A stretch of DNA of 28,299 bases from Paramacrobiotus richtersi (taxonomy: Eukaryota; Tardigrada; Eutardigrada; Parachela; Macrobiotidae): the NCBI GenBank assembly GCA_034698045.1, contig JAQGAU010000426.1, positions 1 to 28,299 of the forward strand, written 5' to 3'. A model generated the notes under the pieces. The model saw only the letters and a program-made list of their open reading frames with translations. It ran no database searches and had not been told where the DNA came from. A program made the translations under genes and the position numbers. Of this stretch, positions 1-9,882 are shown piece after piece. Position 1 is the stretch's first letter. Every line of letters starts with the position of its first letter.

Positions 1-165
1 GTTATAATTTATAGGCTTGCTTCCCATTTCGCGACGTAGGGGTCGGTATGAATAAAGGCAGTATCAGTACTAAACCCAAAAGAAAGGAACACAGGAAAGC
101 CGAAAAACAAGCTCAAATTACTGTGACCAGAAGAACGTAAGAGAGAAAAACAGTGGCCAGTAACC

Positions 166-199
166 CAAGCCCGGCGACGCGAAGCGTCGCTGTGGCTTG
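166..199. repeat. GC-rich imperfect palindrome (hairpin)
   Basis: Two nested arms face each other: CAAGCC/GGCTTG outside and GCGACGC/GCGTCGC inside, with a GAA loop and a small CG/TGT internal loop. The inner arms at 174-180 and 184-190 are perfect. It stands out from AT-richer surroundings. No gene lies close enough to give it a role; it may be the end of a dispersed repeat. Confidence 0.6.
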
Positions 200-394
200 T
201 ACTATCTAGTACTAGTTCCTATTACGGAACTCCGTCCCGGGATAACGAAATCTCCCAAACCAAACAAGCTCCACTCGAATAAATTTTACGATCGCATAGA
301 GCATAGCTCAAAACGGTGACACATGATGTTTGATTTTGAAAGAAACCCACGGGCAGTGCAGGGCAGATAAAAAATTGATTTTTTTACCTTACAG

Positions 395-547
395 ATACGA
401 TACATGCTGCAATACAACAAGATAATTAATACCGCATTAATATTGTTAAGCTTTGCTATGATCAAATTCATCGAGCGATCAGCAATCAGTCAAAAGTCTT
501 TAAATAAATCTAGTCCCGAGTGGTTACCTTTGGTGGAAACTGCACCG
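395..547 (+). other. Exon-like stretch, unassigned
   Basis: A pyrimidine-rich acceptor (tttttttaccttacag) ends at 394 and a good donor (ccg then GTAAGC) starts at 548. Between them an open frame begins with ATG at 404 and runs 48 codons to the donor. It opens with a hydrophobic stretch (IINTALILLSFAMIKFI) that could be a signal peptide or anchor. I found no partner exon downstream and recognise no family. It could be a chance open frame or a relic first exon. Confidence 0.25.
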
Positions 548-1250
548 GTAAGCCCCACACACTTCAGTTTTTTTGGTACTGGTCTTGCCGGGGACGTTGT
601 AGATCAGAATACTAGATTTACCAATGACTAAAAATGGCAACAACTGATAAATTAATCTGGGAAATTAAGACATTCGGGAAAGCAGTTTGGTACCAAATTT
701 TTCTGAAGATAACAAATCCGAAGGAATTTCTCTCAGCACAATAACGATCGATCGAACCCAACGTGAGCTATATTCAAGACGAGAATTCAGTTTTTAGCTG
801 TAAATCTTTCAAAATCCTTACCGATTGACGTTGTCAAACACTAAATGGTAGCACTAATCGGTCCATTTGCGTGCAACCACTAATTGTGTAATTGATGATT
901 CGTTTAAACGGTGTCAATTCGACAGCTGTCCTTATTTACCGCAATAAATTGGTAAACTTCTGGAACAATCTGCTGCATGAGCACATTTTCATACTGAGAC
1001 GACCTTTTGACCATGTGTGCAAATATATGACCCCGAACGACACCTGATAGTGCAAATTTCCCAAGCAGTTCGCTCGAACTGCCGTATTTCCCAAATAACC
1101 GCTCTGCAGGCGTTTATCTTTTCAATAACCCCTCTGGGAAGGCAACTTTTGTGAGACCTTTACATTTTTTAAAGAGGCCCTCGGAAAAAATTTGAAAACC
1201 CGGGACTATACCTTATTTCGGGGCAGGGGCAGTTATTTGAGTAAAAGTGA

Positions 1251-1269
1251 ATCAAATCAAATCAAATCA
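1251..1269. repeat. Short ATCAA tandem repeat
   Basis: Three perfect ATCAA units followed by a partial one, in non-coding DNA. Confidence 0.8.
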
Positions 1270-1514
1270 CGAAGAACTGACAACACCACTAGGTCGGCCA
1301 TAGTCGAAAACGGGGTCACATGATATTTTTATTCAAAAGAAGCGTGACCCGGCACAGTACGCATCCATTCAAATCACGCGGAGTGGTTATTCTTACCGCA
1401 AAGGTTACTGTAAAGGCTAAACCAAACCGTAACATGCCGTTGCTTGGAGGAAATTAAATTGAAACTAAACTTTGTAAGTAACTTACTATCCAGTAACCGG
1501 CATTCACCACCTTT

Positions 1515-1556
1515 CAAGAAACACCTTGGGCTGCCGCCTCAGGGTTTCTTGAGATC
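1515..1556 (+). repeat. Left 42-bp inverted repeat
   Basis: Begins CAAGAAACACC and ends TTTCTTGAGATC. It pairs with 2863-2904 at 41/42 identity and has internal hairpin arms CAAGAAAC/GTTTCTTG. Confidence 0.9.
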
Positions 1557-2862
1557 GATCGGCGTGCAGAACTGAAGCTGAAAACCGCTACTCGGTTCTT
1601 CTTCGGAACAAATTTTTGGTGTGATCCGTGACTGTTATCTTCCGTCTTGAGCACCTTAAGTTGAATATAACCGCCTATTTAATTCGTCCATTTCTCTCGA
1701 CTCCTAGTGCCTTGGTCGCTAATATTATGTAGTGATCTTGTCTTATGGTTTTTCTTGGTTGTTGGGTGAACGTAATCAAACAGGGTTTCCGAATGTCTCT
1801 AGTACTCGCCTGCAACCGGCAAAATCGTCCGAACGCCAGCACCGTCCGGCGTAGTTCTTACCCACCCCACAAATTCTTTTTTTGAGGCTCCGCAGGCTCT
1901 GACTTAAAGGTCCTTCTCACAGTTTTGCCGGGCGGGATCAAGTGAGCGGGTTCAATCAGGCCCTTTTACCAGAGCCCTGCAAATAATCGGCTTCACCACA
2001 CGGCCATGAAGCCGGACATTACTGCCCGTGGAGAACGACTATTTGCAGGTTCTGTGAAAATTGTGGATATGCAACTAATCACTTTTGGGTCCGTGGCGAA
2101 AGTGTCCGGTTGCATTGAACCGCATATGCAACCGCATGTATATTAAATCAGCTTCGAATATCCGGATGACCTTCAAGTCGATATGTCTGCAGCACGCGCA
2201 TATTCTGGGGTATATCGTTTTAGAACAGAACTACTGAGCAAGATGTTCGTAGCAGAAGAGAACTGAAAACATTGTTTTTCTAAAGCCAAAAATTTTAATG
2301 CCAAGTAAATGGCCAAACAAATCAGCCCCAATGTGCCCTAAAACGGAAAGGCTGTCTAATCTCACGTCTGCAGCTGCCGATCGTACCGAAAAGATCTTTC
2401 TGGGCAAAAACAGGTTTAGCTATACTTTCAGGACCACCGATCAAACCGAACGATTGTCTGTAACAACCCAAAAGCGACAATTCCGATGATCTAAATGTTC
2501 CCCGCACGAAAAGCATTTCAACCGAGATCCCTCTAGCGACACAACTTAAAAATCATCCTGACACATTTGTCGGAGAGAATTGAATAATCGGTTTCGTCCG
2601 GGCACTGTTCCCGAACCCTAATGATAACCAGTTTCGTCCGTATACTTTTGCCGCGTGACGTCCGATGACCAGTTCATCCACATAAAACTAAACGGCCGCA
2701 GTAAAATGGCGAAATCAAATAAAAATATGATTGCAACTGGCGCAGGAAGTCTACTGTATATCCTGGTAAAGCTGATTATTAGCTGGTGGCACTGCACAAG
2801 TGTGCGGATGACACCGGTTCCCAACTAATTATTATTAGGTTTTTGAATCGATTCTGAATGTG

Positions 2863-2904
2863 GATCTCAAGAAACCCTGAGGCGGCAGCCGAAGGTGTTT
2901 CTTG
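2863..2904 (-). repeat. Right 42-bp inverted repeat
   Basis: Reverse complement of 1515-1556 with one mismatch. It begins GATCTCAAGAAACCC on the plus strand and ends GGTGTTTCTTG. Confidence 0.9.
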
Positions 2905-3832
2905 TTAATACTATCATCCCAGTACAGATGCATTTTTAGTTACAGCTACTTGTTAGTTATCTTTACGTTTTATAGCTACCACCTGGTTTGAGCGTTCGAG
3001 CTTGTCTGGTTTTACAAGAAAGTGGTTTCTCATCTGGCAAGCTGAATCTAACAATTGATTTCTAAATTTGGAAATCAACAGTTTAGTATTGTGAGTAATA
3101 TAGGGTTACTCACAATTACTTTAGTTTAGTTATCACCTCAGTTGGTTGTTCAACTGGATCGCATTCTAGCAGAGAGTGGCATGCGAGAAAATACAACTTT
3201 TTTTGTTCTTTCAAACGTTAACGGTACCTTACAGCCGGGTTTTATAAAGTGTACAGTAAAGCTACGAAATTATGTATATGCAGTGCTCATAGTTGTTACA
3301 GCTATTGAGTGATCATGAAAGGCTCGCAATATACAAGGCAGTGTGCGCACGTGCAGCATTGCCAGAAACCGGTAAAACATCCGATATTCAGAACCCACCA
3401 AAACGCCTACTTTCATCATATCCTTTAGCCCTCAGCAGGAATCTCAGATCGCGTTGGCAAACAACATTTTTGGCTAAATCATATGTGGCAACCTTTGCAT
3501 GGCCGCTAACCTTTGGATGATCCCATGACATGGCTGCTAATGGATTATGGAAATAACGGCGCCCTCCTTGGCCAAACAATGCAGTTTACGCTTTTCAGAC
3601 TGCGCATATCTTATATTTAAGTAGAACACCTTGAAGAAAAGATCGATTCATTTGGCTACTGCATTTTAATTTTTCTCGAAACCAGCTTGCTGATCCTTTT
3701 TACCATAACGTACTGTTGCTTGACGATGTTAATCTGATACGGATTAAAATGCATTGAAATGCAGTATTACTAGCAGATCATCCGCACTGACTTACGTATC
3801 ACCACAAGATCACGTATCATCGCTCAGTAAAG
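2905..3832. other. Non-coding stretch upstream of GC1
   Basis: Only short open frames, on both strands around 3293-3579, none with a recognisable family or a complete splice context. I see no RNA gene or clear core promoter. Any GC1 regulatory sequence presumably lies here. Confidence 0.4.
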
Positions 3833-6800
3833 ATGCATTTTTGTGCTCCCAGTGACGTTTTTCGGTTGTTGTTCCGGGTCAACCGCGTTGTAGTAATGCT
3901 ATTGGCAGCACCCATTCGTTCTTTTGCCGAGGAGAAACTTCATGTGGAGCTCATTGCGGTTGGTGGGAGATCGACAGCAAATTTTGCTCAGCTAACATAT
4001 CTCGGACCGCCGATGAGTGTTGCCGTTGACTACGTTAATACAGCGTACAATGAATCCCTGAATGTGACGCTGAAGTACATATTTGACGATATGCCATGGA
4101 CCAATATGATATCCCACGAGTACACTGGACAACTGGCCTCGCAGTGGTACTATCGTGAACGTAGCCCGAACAATTTAAGCGTTTTAATGATTCCAGGTAA
4201 GTTTACGAAAATTTAAAATGTTGTTTTTCTGTCCAGTCTGTGTGATCATTTTCCTTGCAGCCGGCATCATAACATCCGATCTCACCTACATTTTTCAGCA
4301 ATGGAATATTCTGTTTCTGACACTGTGAGTTCCTTTCGAGACATCTTTTCTTTTCTTCTTGACACCATTTTATTTAGAGTAATATAATAAAAGCGCCTCT
4401 AAGTGTATGTTAACTTACAGATCAGTACGGCAGCGTGCTGTGTCGCGATTGGCTGACGATAGGTTAAAGCACTGTTGCAAGATATTTGCAAGGCACTCAA
4501 AAGTCTGGTCAATCTAGGAAGAAACCCAACCAAAAAACAGTAACGCTGCAGTAAGTTCTTAGATTCCAGCAGAGAGAGAGAAACAGTTTAACAGATCCGC
4601 ACTGCAGAACATTTTTGTTGCATTTCATGATTTTGGTAAACAGATCTTTCACCCGAACTGCTAGCGTTGTCTTTCCAATACTTCGTTTGACGGTTGTATT
4701 GATGCGCTGTTTTCGCTGCAAGTCGTAACGTTGAGAAATGTCGGTGAATGGAATCCCGCATCCCTCTTGCGACGGATGCGGATTGTTTTCGCTGGCTGAA
4801 GACCAGAAGACGGCCATCTTCGTCATTTGACTTGCAAATGGCTTCGTTTCTTGCGGCTAGTTCGACGCAGTTCATGTATAGCCCCGAAAATCACAACTGA
4901 CGATGAACGATCGCAAATGCATTTTACATGACAAATACATAATGATCTGAGTGAAATAACGCAAAGCTGAAACGACATTTGCTATATATCGTGTTACTCT
5001 GGTATAGCAATCTAATTTTCATGTTGAAAGAGAGGCTTAGGGAAACCGTATGAGTCATTTTCAGGACTACGATGACCCCAGCGATTAATGACAAGATTAC
5101 AAATCCGACATGGATTTCGACGGCACGCTTGAATACTCCTGCAATGACGATGCTGTTCTGCGAAGTGCTGCTCAAGTACAACTGGTCAACATTCATGATC
5201 ATTCTGGACGTAGCCTCCAGCGATATTTACCGTATATACGCGGAGCAACTTGTCAAGGACTCTCTTTACCGAATGGGAAGGGTGCCTTTATTCCGAAGAA
5301 ATAACATCTCATCTAACCACGATTTTCTACCGCTACTGACGGACATTCGAACACATACTCGCAGTAATAAGTGATTTTTGTCTTCCGCCTAAAGTTTAAA
5401 CCATATGATTTCTCAGCAAAAATTTGTTGTTACAGTTGTGATTTTGTTGGGTTCCGGTGGAGCGATACGGGATTTTTTGGTAAGATTCCTTCGCCGGTCT
5501 TTGTCACCTGCGCGGTATCGTCTTGAAGGGACATGCCGAACCATCGTTTATTTAACGTTACAACAAACTATTGGTGACATTTACGGCGTTAACACTGATC
5601 CTTTTTCTACCGTGTAGATAGCCGCGAGCAGAGCAAACATGACTGGCGGAGACTATGTAAAGTGGTGCTTCCAAAATGTCGGTCAGTCTGGCCCAGCCTA
5701 TCCCGTCACATTCTATTGCTTAGGTGTACATGGCGTTTGAAATTATGGATGGCAAGAAAGTGTATGGGCGCATGCACTGGGAATATCATGACGAGAATGA
5801 CAAGGTATTATCCAGCTTTCGCTCAGTAATAAGACTGGAAGAGCTTTTTGCCCAGATCGCCCAGGAAGCCTTCCAATCGCTACTGATTATGAGACCCGCA
5901 GATATCTACGAGACACCCAAGAAGGACTTAGCAGAAGCCTTCATGGCCCACACTCAACGGGACTTTAACTACACTTATAACATGGAAGATTTGGTATGAG
6001 AAGATATTCTCCAGAATCTACAGTACTCTGTACAGTATACACAGTAGAATATGAAATAATTATCTGGTGCCATTGTAGCCCTACCTACAGATGCTCAGTG
6101 CTTATGGTGCCGTGACAACGGTGGCAGAGGTAAGGTCGGCATTGTGTTCCCACCAGAAACGTCGGATGAATAGCCATGATTCAGGACATACAGTCCCCAG
6201 TGATTACTTCTTTCCCGCTCCTCTAGCAAAGCATTATTTTCTTATGTTGAACATCCACGGCTTATGTTCTTGATATTTGGTGTTCAGAATGCTAACGACG
6301 AGGGCACTCCAATTGGTAGCTTAGCCTATAGTGAGAGATAAGGTCAGATCACTTTATACAGACCATGCTAGTTCCTTTCTGTCGTCTTATTACCTGTCAC
6401 TGAAGTGTGAAGTCAATGTCAGCACATACTGTAGTTCGACAGAAAAGAAAAAAATATCGGACACAAGTTAACCCCAATGGAAATGGCGTAGGTTATTGAT
6501 AACTTATGGAGGGACGGCCACGGACATCCGTATCAGAATGGATCATATTTGGCCGAACAATTTCTCAACCGCACATTTCATAATGACGCTACTCCAGTTT
6601 ATATCGACGATAAGGGAGGACGGCAAGTTGACCTCTATCTATGGCGGTTTGATCAGAACGGCATGCAAAACGTACGATGATTTAATAACCGACCTCGAGT
6701 TTATCTTTATAACCATGCAACGCGCCTGTTCACTTCAGAAATTTCTGTACAAACGCGCCGCGGGGAATGCACCGGTTGTCGAAATCTACCAGATCCAGCG

Positions 6801-9602
6801 CTGGATCAATGGTGCATGGCCACCTCCTAACGAGCCATTTTGTGGGTACAAATACGATCATCCAATCTGCGTCCAAGAAGGCACATATGATGTCCCGTTC
6901 ACTGCAATGCGATACCGTAACTGTTACTCCGATACCGTAATCATTCCATTCTATTTTTTTCCAGGAAAGACATTTTCTGCGGTTTTACTGGCCGTACCAA
7001 TTGTTGCAGCAGCTTGTATGGTTATAATTCTTGTAGCTCTCTGGTAAGTTTACCTAATTTTCATGAACGAGTTTGTCAACGTGTATTCTAGAGCGCAGTA
7101 TGTGGCATGTGCAGTCAGATCAGGCGCATCAAACAAAAGACTCTAACAACATGGTGGAGGATTGACCGATCGCATCTGGAATTTCTTCCAGCTTCGTCGC
7201 CCGCTCTAAGTTCAGTTCAACCACGTATGGAACGGAAGAGCCTCACTACACCAGCAAGGCATCAGAATCTCGTAAGAAGACATCTTGGTTACAGTCTGCG
7301 TCCAGGAACAAGCAGCTATAATTAAGCTGCCGTAGACAGATATTCAGCCTCCGTCATGAGACCTCACGAGCTTTTGTATTATAAAACCCCATGCGGCGTG
7401 TCTCGCTTGTTTGTGGTTAGCTTCTGTCGATCACGGATTACGGACTGATATATTACAGTATACGTGTGTTAGAAACAGGTATTCGTTACTACGCAAGCCT
7501 TTGTTTACTTTGTTGCAGACCGGAAGGTTCCTTTTCGCCAAATTAGACGGAATTAATGTACGAATCGAAGTTAGTGAGAACCCAATGGAAGAAACCACGT
7601 TTGATCGTATTGCTTCCCATCCATCGTTTCTGAGCGAGATGAATACGGTGAGATATTCACTACATTCATTCGACTGAGTCACTCTGAGTGTCATGCCATC
7701 GGTACTTTTCTAGATGCGTAACATGAACCACCAGAACATTTCCCGTCTTTGTGGAATATGTTGGATCAGCGCTTATACCCATGCCGGCATCGGTATCATC
7801 GTGGAAGAGCCAGCACGTGGCTGCATATACGATGTATTTGAAGGGCTCGTTAACTTAGACATTGCACTGATAAGCTCATTAGTAAACGATTTCTTGGAGG
7901 TAACGGTTTCTGCCTTTACCGATATTTTGTCGCAACGCCCACAATATCTCCTTCTAGGGCGTTCACTTCATTCATTCATCCGCCTTAGGTCACCATGGGT
8001 CCTTATGCGGTCTATACTGCCATGTTGACAAGAATTTCACCTTAAAACTTTGTGGGTTAGTTAATTTTAGACTACAAAACTCCATACATGCCACTCATCG
8101 AGAGACCGGTTGCATCGCTGCATTCAGTCCTTTCTGTACAAAGCGCGAAACGCTTTCCATTGTGCACAACCAAAAAGTGGACATATACGCCGTTGGTGTG
8201 GTACTCCTGGAACTGTTAGCAAAGCAAAGGTTCTCTTCTATGGATAACATAGGTAAACAAAAGTTGGGAGAGTCTGGCTTGAGACATAGAGTAACCGGAA
8301 GTTTTTTGCAGAGCAATTCAGTGCGACAGAACCGGAGTATCAAGATATTCTGGCGCTCTGCTGGCAGGGAGACATAAATGCAAGGCCATCGGTACAACAG
8401 CTGCGGGAAAACCTGGCCCGGAAAGCAGCCGCTTTCTCACTGCATAAGTCTGAATCGAAATTTATCGATAAGATTCACAGCCGATTGGCTGGCTACACGC
8501 GCGAGCTGGAGGATGAAGTGGACTTGCGAAACAAGCATTTAGTGGATGAGATGAAACGATGCAACGAAATCGTGGCGCAACTTCTTCCGCGGTAAGTATT
8601 CGAACTTTCCGTTGCATTTTGCGAAAACAGTTAACATGCTTCATAGTTCATAGTCTGTCGATAACTCTGTAAAAATTTGTGTTTAAGGTTGCAGACAGCT
8701 TACTTCTTTTTGTGGCAGACTCGTAGTAGTGATTTTTGCTAGTAAAGTTTACCAATAAGAACAATGCAATAATGCAGTATTGCAGATTCGTAGCAGATGA
8801 GATCCGCTCCGGCAATCCCGTCCCCGCGGAGTTCTTTGAATGCACAACCCTAATGTTTACGCAGATTTGCGGCTTTGCAAGTTTGGTTAGAGATAACACG
8901 CCAAAGATAATTACTGACGTTATCGGCGAGTCGGAACTGATCGTTGACCGCTTGATCGACGCCTTCGTTAACGAAATCTATAAAGTGGAGCTCGTGGATG
9001 ATTGCTATTTGGTGCGTTTATACTTTCACCCCGTTGCTCCGTAGTGACAAAACACTTTCGGACGATGTTAATCAGCTGTTGTTAGGCTTATTTTGGTGGT
9101 TTAGATTGCAAGTGGTCTACAGTTAAAAACCGGTGACCGACACGCGCAAGTGATTGCCGAACTGGCCATCGAGATACAACTGTCGACGCCACGGCTCTTT
9201 GCGCAGCATGGTCTGCAATTTAGATCGGGGATTAATTCCGGTATGTGATTAACAAAACTCAGAGGCATTTATATTACCGCACTTTCAAGGTCCCTGTGCC
9301 GCGGGAATTGTTGGATTTCGGCGTCTGAGATATTGTCTGTATGTGTCATCCATGCACTCGATCGCGTTCACGCAGGAAAATTTAGACTTTCTCACAGTCA
9401 ATTTTACAGGTTCGGTGATACCGTCAATACCGCTTCGCGGATGTGCTCTTACGGAGAACCCAGCCGCACTCAAATGTCCGAACATACGACAACGCTGATC
9501 GTCCATACTGGACTGTTCGAAATAGAGCACCGAGGTGTCATCTCAATAAAGGGAAAAGACGAAATGAACACTTATTGGCTTAATGGATATAAAAAAATTT
9601 AA
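3833..9602 (+). CDS. Receptor guanylate cyclase GC1 (half-active-site type), complete
   Basis: Single-pass membrane guanylate cyclase of 1043 aa, probably a sensory receptor feeding cGMP signalling. Exons: 3833-4196, 4261-4324, 5065-5363, 5436-5479, 5618-5656, 5724-5804, 5856-5993, 6079-6129, 6492-6671, 6739-6880, 6965-7043, 7115-7271, 7519-7647, 7714-7899, 7958-8252, 8312-8591, 8786-9011, 9105-9240, 9290-9338, 9410-9602; phases agree throughout. Order: signal peptide (about 1-32), ligand-binding domain, TM (about 471-493), kinase-homology domain (about 495-800), linker coiled coil ending QLLPR (843), cyclase domain. The VAIK lysine is Glu563, and the catalytic-loop and DFG positions are degenerate, so the kinase domain is a pseudokinase. 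In the cyclase, metal Asp1 is Gln869 (MFTQICGF); Glu911, Asp915, Cys979, Asn986 and Arg990 remain. The intron after exon 10 seems to use a GC donor. Family very sure; activity alone as a homodimer doubtful. Confidence 0.93.
4325..5064. other. Large second intron of GC1
   Basis: At 740 bp this intron is much longer than its neighbours. Two overlapping minus-strand open frames (about 4509-4875) cover part of it, but neither resembles a known protein and they conflict in frame. I see no splice context or repeat boundary for them. It may contain an old insertion. Confidence 0.4.
6881..6964 (+). other. Probable GC-AG intron of GC1
   Basis: The exon before it ends GAAG and the next bases are GCACAT, where GC3 has an exon ending CAAG followed by GTACAC. 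Using GC at 6881-6882 gives an exon of 142 nt, exactly the GC3 length, and keeps phase 1 into the transmembrane exon. A GT alternative at 6917 also keeps phase, but adds 12 residues absent from both paralogues. Confidence 0.65.
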
Positions 9603-9882
9603 TGAGTTTGTGACATCTAAAGGTGAATATTACTGGAAAGCGTGACAGAATTCTGCTCATTTTTCCGCGATGTGTTATATGATCTGCCAATTATACGAAG
9701 CCTATGGTATACGCAATCACTGGTTATGCGAAATAGTCATGGTCAGTTAATTAAAATGCCGGTTCGGTAAGAAAGCGAGATTCACAGATGCTTACAAGAT
9801 GGACGATAAGCTTTAAGCAGTTGTTTTCCAAAAATCGTTTCACACACATGATTCAAACAAGCAAAAGCAACAGTTAAGAAAC

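Larger units (their letters stand above)
1515..2904. mobile_element. Probable non-autonomous element with 42-bp terminal inverted repeats
   Basis: 1515-1556 and 2863-2904 are inverted copies of each other, 41 of 42 bases matching (the one difference is TTGGG against TTCGG). Each copy is itself nearly palindromic, with CAAGAAAC at one side and GTTTCTTG at the other, so each end can fold into a hairpin. The 1.3 kb between holds only short open frames with no recognisable protein, so the element would be non-autonomous. I see no clear target-site duplication outside the ends. The repeat itself is certain; the element class is not assigned. Confidence 0.6.

Noticed and set aside
3293-3579. Opposed open frames upstream of GC1
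   Set aside because: Neither strand shows a domain, signal peptide or exon partner; treated as chance or an unrecognisable relic.
4509-4875. Two overlapping minus-strand open frames inside GC1 intron 2
   Set aside because: No recognisable family or splice context, and their frames conflict; kept only as an intron note.
5724-5999. A single uninterrupted GC1 exon over this span
   Set aside because: GC2 has an intron at the same point, and removing 5805-5855 gives IAQEAFQSLLIMRPAD aligned to VAKRAFQFLLVYRPAD with equal exon lengths (81 and 138).
6496-7047. A 183-residue open frame as a GC1 exon
   Set aside because: Its first part is out of frame. The frame that matches GC2 and GC3 (NRTFHNDATPVYIDDKGGRQ) lies in 6492-6671, and the open frame crosses two introns.
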